Shown here piece after piece: positions 9,241 to 17,791 of a DNA stretch of 64,000 nt. Below the pieces are notes generated by a model. The model did not search any database, had not been told where the DNA came from, and was given only the letters and a program-made list of their open reading frames with translations. Position 1 is the first letter of the stretch. Each line of letters begins with the position of its first letter. The stretch is from Conchocele bisecta (taxonomy: Eukaryota; Mollusca; Bivalvia; Lucinida; Thyasiridae). The translations under genes were made by a program, and so were the position numbers. The stretch is taken from positions 109,075,370 through 109,139,369 of the forward strand of contig CM055266.1 in NCBI GenBank assembly GCA_029237695.1, read 5' to 3'.

Positions 9241-9988
9241 TTTGAAATTTCTAGGACGACCGAAATCGGGTAATCGTTCTTCAACTCTCGCCCTTTATCA
9301 TCAAGAATAGAAATCTTCAACTCGTGGATGTGTCCCGATTCCAAAACTTTCATCTCGGGGTGTGGGAAGTCTAAGGTCAGGGTCTCACCAAAGAAACAGT
9401 CGCTGGCGGGCACGGTTTTCAGTAATGTGCTGGGAGTGCCGTCTACCGTGTTGTACGATGTGTTCACCCGATCCAGGTGCACCCCGAGAGTTTTCGCGTG
9501 ACGGCGAAGTTTACTGGGGTCGTGCCGACGTTCTCGCCAGGATGAAACACTCCGTCATCGTTGTAAGGGTATGTTATTTTAAATCCTAACAGTGAGCCCA
9601 ACCCCGGTGAGATCCTTAAACGCCTCTCAACGGTCAATGTCGTGAGCCCCGTGGCTTTCGAGATTGCGAGAGTGACTACACCAGGAATCTTCTCCGCGAC
9701 AAAAGCTTGGAGATCTCCGAAACTCCAAAGACCCTGAGGTACTATAACCTTTGGTGGACTTATGACTCTATTTACGTCTATTCTATGTGGCAGTTCCAAG
9801 ATGTTTTCTGATGCGAAAAACTCGACGTCCTCGACTTCTGATGTGAAAAACTCGAGCATTTCAATGTTTTTACATCCAACCGTGAAGGTGATTGATCTGA
9901 GGCCTACCCGGCGTTGTCCGCAGCAGTTGTCTATTAATTTTTGAAGTTCACAACTCCCTTTTTGAACATTAGTGATAGTAGCAAACAT
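9237..9988 (-). pseudogene. Penton-like minor capsid protein, frameshifted
   Basis: Start taken at the ATG at 9988 (MFATITN) because it leaves 14 bp to the divergent gene at 10003; an upstream ATG at 10018 would overlap that gene. The N-terminal piece (to about 9464) holds GLRSITFTVG; the C-terminal piece (9482-9237) holds VPASDCFFGETL and HIHELKISILDDKGREL...ISVVLEI, an ending like that of Polinton single jelly-roll penton proteins. A frameshift near 9470-9500 separates them, and the middle differs strongly from copy 2. The homologue in copy 2 (45584-46342) is open throughout. Penton role is by resemblance and genome context. Confidence 0.65.
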
Positions 9989-10002
9989 AATAATATTTTT
10001 CA
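9989..10002. promoter_or_regulatory. Very short divergent promoter region
   Basis: Only 14 bp separate the ATG of the minus-strand penton-like gene (9988) and the plus-strand virion-protein gene (10003). The same 14-bp spacing is seen in copy 2 (46343-46356). Control signals must therefore overlap the coding ends. Confidence 0.5.
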
Positions 10003-11145
10003 ATGGATACCAAAGCATTTAGCTTTAATTCTAATGCAAAGTACGCGGTCGGAGGTAAATACAAGCAAAAAGACGTTGTCAACCTTGTACACCCAACCGT
10101 AACGGTTAGACCGGACAGTGGCTTTGCCACCAATTTCCCTAACACGTTTGAGAAATATAGGCTGCCCAAGATTACTACGATGGAGGCGGTAAACGGGTGG
10201 AAAGCCACACCGATGCAGTTTTGGCAGAACCAGCTAAATTTCGATGTATGGTGCGCAACAGCCGGGTGTGGAGTTTCACATAAAGACCATCTAACATCCA
10301 AGAATGTCATGCTCCGAAGTGTCTACAACTTTCACACGTATTATACTATTAGGAGGATTCTCAAAGAAGTAGGTATTTCTCTACCTCAAGACGACGCCTG
10401 GGATCCCATTTCCAACGCATACGACCGTATGGCATTTGAAAGACTGTGTAACGAATTTAACGTTTCAAAAGACGCGGACTGGAGACAGAAAGCATTTCCT
10501 ACCAGCACCGGCCTCGGGGACGTTCTCATTCGGGGTCAGTCCGGGAATTGGACGCAGACTGATTTTAGACACGATCACTCCGGTGACCATATCGTCAGTC
10601 GGAACGCTGGGAATTTTGACCCCGCGACTATGACCTTCGGGCCAGAAGTGTCTGGAGGTCGGTACTGTGGCGTGTTTTCTTGTAAAATGTTACCTCCGAA
10701 ACAGGGTGGACCTGGAGAAGGCGATTCAGAATTATATGTATTTGGAATAGGACTTTATATGGCGCCGAGCAATATGATACTACGAGACGACCCGGCTGAC
10801 GGTTACAATAATCAGATCGTAGTCGCAACCACCAATCAAAAAATCGGCTGCAACGGGAACGTGAACACGGGTATCATCAAGCTCCCACCCAAGATGATTG
10901 GGAGCGGAGTTGTAAGTGGAACCGATTTCATAAAACCCCCAAAACACAAAATGGATACACCTCCCTCAACACAATCGAACCCAGTACCCCCAATTCGTAA
11001 ATTGGATGCACCATCGGGTTCCCCCAATCCAATCATCAACAATGTTGAAACACCAATCGAGATTGGAAGCACAACACACGAGGAGGAGAAATTAGCGCTC
11101 GTCGTCACCCTCGTGGCGATCGGACTATTTACGCTTTGGTTTTAG
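10003..11145 (+). CDS. Large membrane-anchored virion protein, internally deleted
   Basis: A 380-residue open frame. N-terminal half: MQFWQNQLNFDVWCATAGCGV, YTIRRILKEVG and a tryptophan-containing WRQKAFP block. C-terminal half: YVFGIGLYMAPSNMILRDDP, a Pro-rich linker (KPPKHKMDTPPS...) and a final transmembrane segment (LALVVTLVAIGLFTLWF) with almost no tail. Compared with copy 2 it lacks a segment of about 130 residues (the region with ILGAQKQTR and QKQYLALVEDA), yet the frame stays open. The family recurs in invertebrate Polintons; function unknown to me, probably structural. Its 3' end overlaps the convergent gene at 11125 by 21 bp, as in copy 2. Confidence 0.7.
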   Translation: MDTKAFSFNSNAKYAVGGKYKQKDVVNLVHPTVTVRPDSGFATNFPNTFEKYRLPKITTMEAVNGWKATPMQFWQNQLNFDVWCATAGCGVSHKDHLTSKNVMLRSVYNFHTYYTIRRILKEVGISLPQDDAWDPISNAYDRMAFERLCNEFNVSKDADWRQKAFPTSTGLGDVLIRGQSGNWTQTDFRHDHSGDHIVSRNAGNFDPATMTFGPEVSGGRYCGVFSCKMLPPKQGGPGEGDSELYVFGIGLYMAPSNMILRDDPADGYNNQIVVATTNQKIGCNGNVNTGIIKLPPKMIGSGVVSGTDFIKPPKHKMDTPPSTQSNPVPPIRKLDAPSGSPNPIINNVETPIEIGSTTHEEEKLALVVTLVAIGLFTLWF

Positions 11146-12483
11146 GAACTCTCTGGCAAAGAATAGTAGGAGACCGGCGATGGCCACGATTAAAGCCCAG
11201 GTATTCTCGGCGAGCCATCCGACCGTTTTTGATAATATAGATAACAAGAAGGAGAGGAGACCTCCTATCAAACCAGGCAGCGCGGCAGCCAACTTTCCTG
11301 CTAATTTAGCCAGGAGACTGGCGAGGGCTTTTAGTTGTTTTTTTATCCACTCCTTGGCTCCGCCGGATGGCGCGGGTGCTGGTGCGGGTGCTGGTGCTGG
11401 TGCGGTTGCTGGTGCGGCACCAGCATTGACAGCTACAAATAGAGACGATACAGATAGAATTAGGGTCGATATAATCATGCTGAAAGCTGCGATGATGGTT
11501 ACTATCGTGACACCCTTCTCTCTGAACAGAGTGCGAAGACGCTCACCGAGTGTCGTGTCCTCGTGCAGAACCCTCGATATTGTTTCGCGGCTCCGACTTA
11601 ATTGGCCAGAAAGTGCCTCATGGTTAGTCGAAGCAGCCTCCAAGCGAGCTTCTCTTTCGTCCCGCAACGACCGCAGGAGTTTGTTGATCCGCTCGGTAGA
11701 TTCTCTATCGTCACGGACTTCCCCAAGTTTTCTTTCTTCTAGCGCGATATGTTTGTGCAGCGCCGTGAGTTTGGAGAGGTTATTGACCAGTTCGCCCCGA
11801 GTTGTTTGCAGAGCCTTATCGAGTCCCAGGAGTTCGCGAAGAGGTAATGGTGGGTCATATTTCGTGCCGTTCATTTCGTTGACCGTAGTTTCCACTGTGT
11901 TAATAGCGTCGGTGGCTATACGAGGGACATCGCTGAGCTCGCTCATTTCTATAGCGGCGGCCGTCTTTGCCAGCGTTTCATCGGTAGACTGTAGGGTTTT
12001 TACCATTTGTTGAGGCAGCTGCGACCGATCATCGATCACTCCGAGAGCTCGAGCGAGGGATACTCCATATCGGTTCAAGGAAGAGGGGGTGAGGAACCGG
12101 GTCGGGTCGTTCTGGTACGTCAGCAACTTCCAGCTCTTGCCCCATTTAACCCACAGGTCTCCTCTTTTAGTGCTGCGGAACTCCAACGTGGCATTGATGC
12201 CGTGTTTAGACACCTCACTCTCCCACCGTTTCACCAGAGAATCCGTTTCCTTGAGAGGCACCAGCTCATCCTTGGAGATCCCCGCAGGAATCTCGTCACC
12301 CCACGCCCATGCCGGAGTTTCGGGTGGGGCCTCCCACATAGGGACACCAGCAGATGAAGTTCCTGGTGCGTCTTCTGGCGTCTCTATGAAGGTCGTATCG
12401 TTATCGTTATCATCATCGATGTCATCATCATCGCGGAAATCGTCTCTGCCGATTTCATCCATGTCAATATCGTAATCAGTCAT
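11125..12483 (-). CDS. Coiled-coil and multi-TM protein, intact (452 aa)
   Basis: Start at the ATG at 12483 (MTDYDIDMDEIG); an in-frame extension upstream only reads the antisense of the capsid gene. Order: acidic N-terminus (Asp-rich, residues 1-45), Pro-rich stretch, globular part (RGDLWVKWGKSWKLLTY), long coiled coil (about 170-315), a hydrophobic helix (EKGVTIVTIIAAFSMIIS), an Ala-Pro repeat, then an amphipathic to hydrophobic tail (KQLKALASLLAKLAGKLAAA, LPGLIGGLLSFLL, a last TM and a KPKRK end). Similar proteins are frequent in Polintons; a membrane-active or internal virion role is inference. It is the largest intact gene of copy 1. Divergent from the capsid gene by 21 bp. Confidence 0.75.
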   Translation of the reverse strand: MTDYDIDMDEIGRDDFRDDDDIDDDNDNDTTFIETPEDAPGTSSAGVPMWEAPPETPAWAWGDEIPAGISKDELVPLKETDSLVKRWESEVSKHGINATLEFRSTKRGDLWVKWGKSWKLLTYQNDPTRFLTPSSLNRYGVSLARALGVIDDRSQLPQQMVKTLQSTDETLAKTAAAIEMSELSDVPRIATDAINTVETTVNEMNGTKYDPPLPLRELLGLDKALQTTRGELVNNLSKLTALHKHIALEERKLGEVRDDRESTERINKLLRSLRDEREARLEAASTNHEALSGQLSRSRETISRVLHEDTTLGERLRTLFREKGVTIVTIIAAFSMIISTLILSVSSLFVAVNAGAAPATAPAPAPAPAPAPSGGAKEWIKKQLKALASLLAKLAGKLAAALPGLIGGLLSFLLSILSKTVGWLAENTWALIVAIAGLLLFFAREFLKPKRK

Positions 12484-12504
12484 ATTTATAATTTTCACTA
12501 AATT

Positions 12505-13765
12505 ATGTCTTCGAGTCAATACGGTCGCAAACTCAATCCATACCGCAGACTGCGTGAGCCCCTCGGGGCAAAAGGCGTGAGACAGAGTGTCGTTATTACG
12601 AACAACCCATCGACGATCGACCAGAACCAGCAGCTCTTGGTCCGCTTCCCCAACCTCGGAGCTAACGACGTCATTGTGCCGGGGACTGTTCGCCTCGCTT
12701 TCACTATTTCGCTGACGTCGACGGACGAGGACCGAACCGTCGTTCAGAACCTGGGTCGCGCCATAGTCAAGAAGACCATGATAAAGATTTCTGGTAATGA
12801 GGTGATGTCGATCGATGACAGCGACGTCTACCATTGTTATCAGGACCTATGGATGACGGCGCAAGAGCGCGAAAACGCTGTCTATCAGGGTATTGACACC
12901 AGCAAAAATAAGAACGTAACCAAACTTAGAATCGGGGCTGCTAACAAGGCAGATAACAACGCGAGTGACAATGCGGTCGCGGGCGCTTACGGCCACCGTT
13001 TCTACATCCCGCTCGACTTTGAGTTGCTGGAGAGTCACATGCCCTACTATCAGAGCGCTTTGGCTGACCGCCTCGAATACGAACTAACGTTCAACGACTA
13101 CGGCCCAAGTTCTCATAGCCAGCGACATGTTATCGACGTATACGATCGATAATGTTTCGCTGGAGTACGACATGGTCACGATGCCCGAACTCGCGCGATT
13201 GATCAGAACCCAATACGCCGGGCGCGTTGCCATACTTTACGACCGAGTTCTTCGCCATCGCAAGATGACGAAAGACAAAGGCGACTCGATGAAAGGTATA
13301 CTGATGTTGTTCGAGGATGCTCGGTTCGCGTTCGGTGCTAGAAAAACCGACAAATTCTATAACCCCAAAATCACGAAGGTAGAGGTGACGATCGAGGGAG
13401 TACCCAATCAACTCTACAGCGCGGGTCTTCGCGCGCACCAGCAGTGGGACGAAGTAAGAAAGCAGTTTGCTGCCGGCTCTAAGCGCTCTCCGGAGGTTGC
13501 AGCGGTTGCCAAAGACCTGCATCTCTCGGCCGTCTCCCTCGCGGAGTTCCTGAATACCAAATACGCGTTATGGCTAGACATGCGAGCCAGCGACGACGAC
13601 CAAATACACGGCAGCGGACGCCAAGTTGAGAACGCTAGCGAGGGTGTTACGATCCAGATAACCAAAGAGGCGGACGGAGCCGGGCCATTGAACGTGTACT
13701 TATATATAATTACAGACGCACAACTCAACATCGAAGATGGTCGATACGTCTCAGCACTCTACTGA
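12505..13765 (+). pseudogene. MCP: Major capsid protein (double jelly-roll), frameshifted
   Basis: Start at ATG 12505 (MSSSQYGRKLNPY). Recognised by the Polinton capsid signature in the first jelly roll: IVPGTVRLAFTISL followed by VVQNLGRAIVKK and ISGNEVMSIDDSD, then QERENAVYQGID. The first frame ends at 13152; a one-base change near 13105 moves the rest into the frame ending at 13765, which begins again at the MLSTYTIDNVSLEYDM block and holds DKFYNPKITKVEVTIEGVPN. A 36-bp in-frame deletion near 13290 relative to copy 2 removes 12 residues. The protein forms the hexon-like capsomer of Polinton-type virions. This copy cannot make it whole. Confidence 0.9.
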
Positions 13766-13770
13766 TTTAA

Positions 13771-13789
13771 TTAATTTTAAGAAAATTAG
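13771..13789 (+). promoter_or_regulatory. Recurrent AT-rich intergenic motif before ATPase
   Basis: TTAATTTTAAGAAAATTAG lies just after the capsid stop and before the ATPase. Nearly the same sequence occurs at 14483-14501 and 14701-14720 before the next two genes, at the matching places in copy 2 (50657-50675, 51228-51244, 51481-51500), and inverted before the fibre (9221-9240). This looks like an element-specific control motif. Confidence 0.45.
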
Positions 13790-13838
13790 CAATCATTCTA
13801 ACGATTTATTAATTAATAAATTTGAAAAAATTAATAAA

Positions 13839-14425
13839 ATTAACAATCAATACCAATTCACGATTGGAGATGCCCACTCTGCCATAATATGTGGGCAGAC
13901 AGGATGTGGAAAAACGGTTTTCATCCTAGACTTGCTCGAGGGCTCCTACCGCGATGCCTTTCGTCACATTCTGATCCTGTGTCCCACCGTGCGACACAAC
14001 GATACTTATCAGCGGCGCCCGTGGATATGGACCGACCCTGAGGTATACGTTATTGATCCCAGTGATAGGCTTCACGATTGGCTGCGTGGTTTATACCAAA
14101 GATTCCAGGGTGAGCCCACCTTATACGTGATTGACGATTGCTCAGCCAAGGCGGCGATGACCAAAAAGAAGGACATGCTAGGCAAAGCGTATGGATATCC
14201 ACTCAAAAGTACAACGCCGTCCTCAAGGATCTGCGCGAGCAAACGAAATTGGTCGCCCTCTTTCACTGCAAGGACCGAGACTCATTCGATGACTGCCTTC
14301 GAGAGAATGACGTTATCCCAACGCGCGAGGAGCGCCTGGAGGTTCGACAGATGCTTTCGGAAACTAAACACGCCAAGCTTTTGCTAAAGACTGATCAACT
14401 AACTGCTTACGAAGTTATCAATTAA
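13839..14425 (+). pseudogene. ATP: DNA-packaging ATPase (A32/FtsK-like), broken
   Basis: Walker A GQTGCGKT and Walker B LYVIDDCSA are both present, followed by SVWISTQKYN, the sensor-like segment of packaging ATPases. At the position where copy 2 has its ATG (50726) this copy has ATT, so the start codon is lost; an in-frame ATG at 13737 lies inside the capsid gene and is unlikely. A 29-bp deletion near 14180 shifts the frame, and the C-terminal part continues in another frame to 14425. Copy 2 has this stretch but lacks Walker A. In Polintons and related viruses this ATPase pumps the genome into the capsid. Confidence 0.9.
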
Positions 14426-14507
14426 TTTTATAATTAGCAATTACTTAACGCTCGTTAGTAATTGCCGAGTAAATGCTTAACAATTAATTTAAGAAAATTA
14501 GTAATTA

Positions 14508-14590
14508 CTGAACAATGCTGAACAATGCTGAACAATGCTGAACAAATGCTTGACAAATGTTGAACAAATGCTGAACAATGGTTAACAATG
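14508..14590 (+). repeat. Decamer tandem repeat (tgctgaacaa)n
   Basis: About eight imperfect copies of a 10-bp unit lie between the ATPase and the next gene; copy 2 has a related array at about 51290-51370 with a different arrangement. The last units provide the ATG of the following gene. Confidence 0.75.
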
Positions 14591-15121
14591 TTAACAATTT
14601 GGTGCTCCGCTGCGAGCTTTGTTGCGAGCATAATGGTGATCATAAGTATCGGGTGGTGCGCTTGGCAATATGTTAAAGTGATGAGAGTTGTTAGAATAGT
14701 TAAATTAATTTTAAGAAAAATGAACTGCGACGAACTTCTCGATCAGCTAGTGGAAGAAACCTCAACTCCGACTGCCAACACCCTGAAAGATAATGATCCG
14801 ACAGAGCAATCGGAATCAACTCCAACTCCAACGGCGGTTGGTATTGGGTTGAGTGCAACGACTCCGAATGAAAATGAAAATGCGGCGCGACGAGAGCGGC
14901 TAGCTGCGCTGGTTGCTGGGGGACAATCGGAGCATTATCTCGGTAGGCGTCTCTCAGTTTTTCAGGTGGATAAGATGTCAGATGCGGAGATCGATAAAAT
15001 GTATGCGCGATACGAATCTAGGTTAGGTGCGGAGATGACAAAAACTCTCGGATCGGCGGCTATTCATTTGTACGCAACCGCCGTTAGTATACTTCTCCCT
15101 CTACAAACACCGCGGGATTGA
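14588..15121 (+). pseudogene. Small TM protein run together with conserved helical protein
   Basis: The N-terminal 45 residues form a TM protein (IWCSAASFVASIMVIIS...WCAWQYVKV) with a basic end. In this copy the frame runs on into a second unit starting at the MNCDELLDQ methionine (14720), which in copy 2 is a separate gene. That second unit has a Thr/Pro-rich linker, then ARRERLAALVAGGQSEHYLG and MSDAEIDKMYARYESRLGAE, a helical block I recall from many invertebrate Polintons without a known function. A one-base change near 15100 ends the frame early; its remaining C-terminal part (DPFIGHTL...YHKFGMYLAP) continues out of frame to about 15240. Confidence 0.6.
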
Positions 15122-15300
15122 TTGACGATCTAGAGACTGACCCTTTTATAGGTCACACTCTTAGAACAGCCTGCTGCTCAATTTATCACAAGTTTGGAAT
15201 GTACTTAGCTCCCGCTGACAACCGCGTTGACCACGGGTAAAACACTGTCAATTTGGACATATATGCCCACGAACTATAAGCCCTAATATTAATATCATAA

Positions 15301-15812
15301 ATGATGACACAAGACACACCCGCGAGAGTGACGGAGTTGAACCCGATTGCTCCAACCCAATCGAACCCGAGTGTTACTCCGCCACTGGATAACATACCGC
15401 ATATAAAAAATCCCAAAAGACAGGCAGCTGGGCGGGCGGCGGCTGCCACCCGAAAAGTTAAACAAGATAAAATACTCGCCGAGCTTCGAGAGGCTAAACA
15501 GTCGTTGCAATCGGGGACGGAGACACCAAAACATCTGAAGACAGAGTTGAGTACAACAACACCCCCATTCACGAATTGGAAGCACACTCAACACCCAATC
15601 GAGGTTGGGCGAATCCGATTGAACCCAAATTCGTGAATTGGAGTTGGGTTGTTGGTGGTGGTCTGGCAGTTGTTGGTGCCCTGTGCGTGTGGAAATACCC
15701 CCTATTATCGAAAAAACAACCAGCCAGTGTTCAGAAGAAAGTTACGAAACACCAATCGCGATTGGATGCGCCCCATTTAAACATTGATCGCGACCCTTTT
15801 TATATGCAATAA
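15301..15812 (+). pseudogene. Basic protein with C-terminal TM, frameshifted
   Basis: Begins with MMTQDTPARVTEL; the core NPKRQAAGRAAAATRKVKQD is a strongly basic helix suited to nucleic-acid binding, followed by KILAELREAKQSL. A one-base loss near 15575 ends the frame at 15636; the TM segment (SWVVGGGLAVVGALCVW) and the end RDPFYMQ are read in a second frame to 15812. Copy 2 has the whole 170-residue gene open (52091-52603). A DNA-condensing core protein tethered to a membrane is one possibility (inference). Confidence 0.65.
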
Positions 15813-15817
15813 TTATA

Positions 15818-16051
15818 ATGGCTGAACAAGATGGTAAAATGTTAGTGAATGCGCTTTATCACGCCGTGGTGATATCGGGTTTCAGTATCGGGTATGCTCG
15901 ACTATCAAAGATGGCCCTAGGAGGGTCCGCTCCCAAATTGGACTTTGCTGTGAGAGACGTAGGGCTCGCGACCTTAAATGTAGCGGCCGCAGTTTGGACC
16001 CGAGATTATCTAGTTAAAGCTGGAATTCTACCAGTTAATATATGGAAATAA
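15818..16051 (+). CDS. 77-aa membrane protein, intact
   Basis: An ATG 5 bp after the previous stop opens a 77-codon frame that is also intact in copy 2 (52619-52852). It holds HAVVISGFSIGYARLSKMALGG, then PKLDFAVRDVGLATLNVAAA, giving two moderately hydrophobic helices. Small proteins with this pattern recur next to the following gene in invertebrate Polintons; I do not know the function. The stop is directly followed by the next ATG (taaatg), suggesting joint transcription. Confidence 0.75.
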   Translation: MAEQDGKMLVNALYHAVVISGFSIGYARLSKMALGGSAPKLDFAVRDVGLATLNVAAAVWTRDYLVKAGILPVNIWK

Positions 16052-16528
16052 ATGGCTTCAATCGCATTAATGGTAGGTGGTGCACTTGTAAACGCATTGG
16101 CGTTCAGCGGTAGCAACTTTATATTCTCTAAAATGAAAAGCTCGAACGTGGATGAGGAGCGTAAGCGTCACGATTTAGCTGTAGAACAACTCAATAGCGC
16201 AAAGGAAGCGTGGTCGAAAAAACGAACCGCCCATCTGGACTGGGTCAATGAAGAGCTTCGCCGCGAAAATCACGCCGTACAAACTTTTCAGAACGTTGAA
16301 GAAGCCAACCGCGAGTACGCGCTGGCATATCCGCAGAAAAGTCTCGCGCCGATGGATCGTAAGCCCCAACTTTCAGATTTCTATGTACCGTCAGCGCCCC
16401 AAAAAAAAACCAAATCGCGTTCATCGTCGTGGGAATGGGTGTGGTGGGTCTCGTCGGCTACTATATTCAATCGAGATTTTAAATTAATTATTTTAAATAA
16501 CTTTTTTTATATATATATATATATATAG
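16052..16528 (+). pseudogene. Conserved membrane-anchored helical protein, C-terminus shifted
   Basis: N-terminal hydrophobic helix (MASIALMVGGALVNALAFSG), then a long charged helix (EERKRHDLAVEQLNSAKEAW, RTAHLDWVNEELRRENHAV) and LSDFYVPSAPQ. In a run of A near 16402 the frame differs from copy 2, so the normal C-terminal TM helix is replaced by an unrelated tail ending at 16528. Copy 2 (52853-53284) is intact, 143 residues. The family is widespread in Polintons; a minor virion or membrane role is inference. Confidence 0.7.
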
Positions 16529-16530
16529 AA
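16502..16530 (+). promoter_or_regulatory. (TA)n tract before the 116-aa gene
   Basis: A TATATATATATATATATA tract ends 4 bp before the ATG of the next gene. The same tract stands at the same place in copy 2 (about 53337-53355) and a similar one stands before the fibre start, so it may act as a TATA element. Confidence 0.4.
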
Positions 16531-16532
16531 CG

Positions 16533-16883
16533 ATGTCAGTTGACGAACTTTATTTTGCTATGATTGATGTAGGCTACACTGCCCTTAAACACCGCATAGC
16601 TGGTGCAAAGGGTATGATTCGTCTGGCCCGAGATTCTCTCGAGACGTGGCGGGAGGACGAAAAAGCGGCCACCCTTTTCGCAAAGCGGATGTTAGATTCC
16701 TCCACCAATCCTGGGGGATTAGATTTTCCCAAGTTCCTTCTGAACTTAACCCCAAATCGCGATTGTACTTCCAACAAAGGTTTATTATTATCGACGCAGT
16801 TACCGGACGATCTGGCGAGGGCATGTTGGAGATTGTCCGATATATTAGAATACATCGCATACGATGAACACGCGCAAACTTAA
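16533..16883 (+). CDS. 116-aa protein of unknown function, intact
   Basis: Starts MSVDELYFAMIDVGYTALK and ends YDEHAQT; open in both copies (copy 2: 53361-53720, 119 residues), which supports a real gene. Mixed helical, one central Ser/Asn-rich stretch, no membrane segment or recognisable motif. Its last 20 bases overlap the start of the integrase in another frame, in both copies. Confidence 0.65.
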   Translation: MSVDELYFAMIDVGYTALKHRIAGAKGMIRLARDSLETWREDEKAATLFAKRMLDSSTNPGGLDFPKFLLNLTPNRDCTSNKGLLLSTQLPDDLARACWRLSDILEYIAYDEHAQT

Positions 16884-17761
16884 TACCAAACTATCGGTTC
16901 GCCTAACGCGCAAGCTAGCGAACATATACTATAGCCCCCGCGGCTACTGGAAGGGACTCGCTGCCATCAAGAACCTCGCGGCGGCGACCAAGGTTTCAGA
17001 AAACGCTGTCAAGGAATGGCTCAAGAAGCAGGCCATCTGGCAGATCTATTTACCCGCGCCTCACAATATTCCGCGCCCGAAATTCGACGTGCTGGTACCG
17101 AACCAAGTTCACCAAGCGGATCTCCCGAATATATAAGAGGAGTCCTCTCAAATGACCGAATCTTCTCCAGGTCGATCCCGGCCGCGAGTTCATGGACGCG
17201 GTCTCTCATCTATTGTCTAAGCACGAAGTTTCTGTCAGACGCGGCCGCGTCAACATCCACCGGGACCAGGGAATCGTGGAGCGCTTCAATCGAACCCTGG
17301 CCGAGAGACTGTTCGGACACCAATACGCTAAAGAACTTGTAGACCCTCATTCGCGATCGACCGAGTGGGTGGCCAGACTGCCCGCCGTGGTCTCCGCACT
17401 GAACGGAGAGGTGACCAGATTGATAAGTAAGAAGCCTGTAGATGCTATCAAGTTTAAAAGGGTGACAAGCGAGCCCTCTGCCGTCTCGCGCTGGCGACCC
17501 GTTGGTTTAGAGGAGCAACGGCTTCCATCGGATATTGACGTCCGGTACCTCTATCAACCGGGAGAGCTCGAAGGTGGCAGCCGCCGCGCGACTGATCCCG
17601 TGTGGTCTCTCAATGTATATCATCTAGATCGATCTATTACCAAGCCTGATGAGCCCGTGCTCTATTATTTGGATGATGGGCCATCTCGAGGATTTGTTCG
17701 CGAAGAACTTCTCGCGGTGCCTTCTGACACCCAGCTACCCCCGGATCGTCAGAGTCTTTAG
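16864..17761 (+). pseudogene. INT: Retroviral-type (rve) integrase, internal deletion
   Basis: Starts MNTRKLNTKLSV. Seen: the N-terminal block VKEWLKKQAIWQIYLPAP, the QADL of the first catalytic Asp, then a deletion of about 140 bp at 17128 relative to copy 2, which removes the region between the first and second catalytic Asp. The second Asp (VDPGREFMD) and the Glu (GIVERFNRTLAERLF) remain, then a C-terminal domain including VYHLDRSITKPDEPV. The deletion also shifts frame. Polinton integrase inserts the element with 6-bp duplications, consistent with the TSD seen. The gene converges on the polymerase, 30 bp apart. Confidence 0.9.
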
Positions 17762-17791
17762 TATTCTCTCCTTTTCTTTTATTTTTTTTAC

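Noticed and set aside
11180..12013. A 277-codon plus-strand frame
   Set aside because: Antisense of the coiled-coil/TM gene; low-complexity Ala/Gly stretch comes from the Ala-Pro repeat on the other strand.
11125..12834. A 569-codon minus-strand frame as one gene
   Set aside because: The part upstream of the ATG at 12483 is the antisense of the capsid gene; copy 2 supports the start at the acidic MxDYDIDMDE sequence.
13737..13838. ATPase start at the ATG at 13737
   Set aside because: It lies inside the capsid gene, and copy 2 has its ATG at the position matching 13839; the upstream frame here is probably fortuitous.
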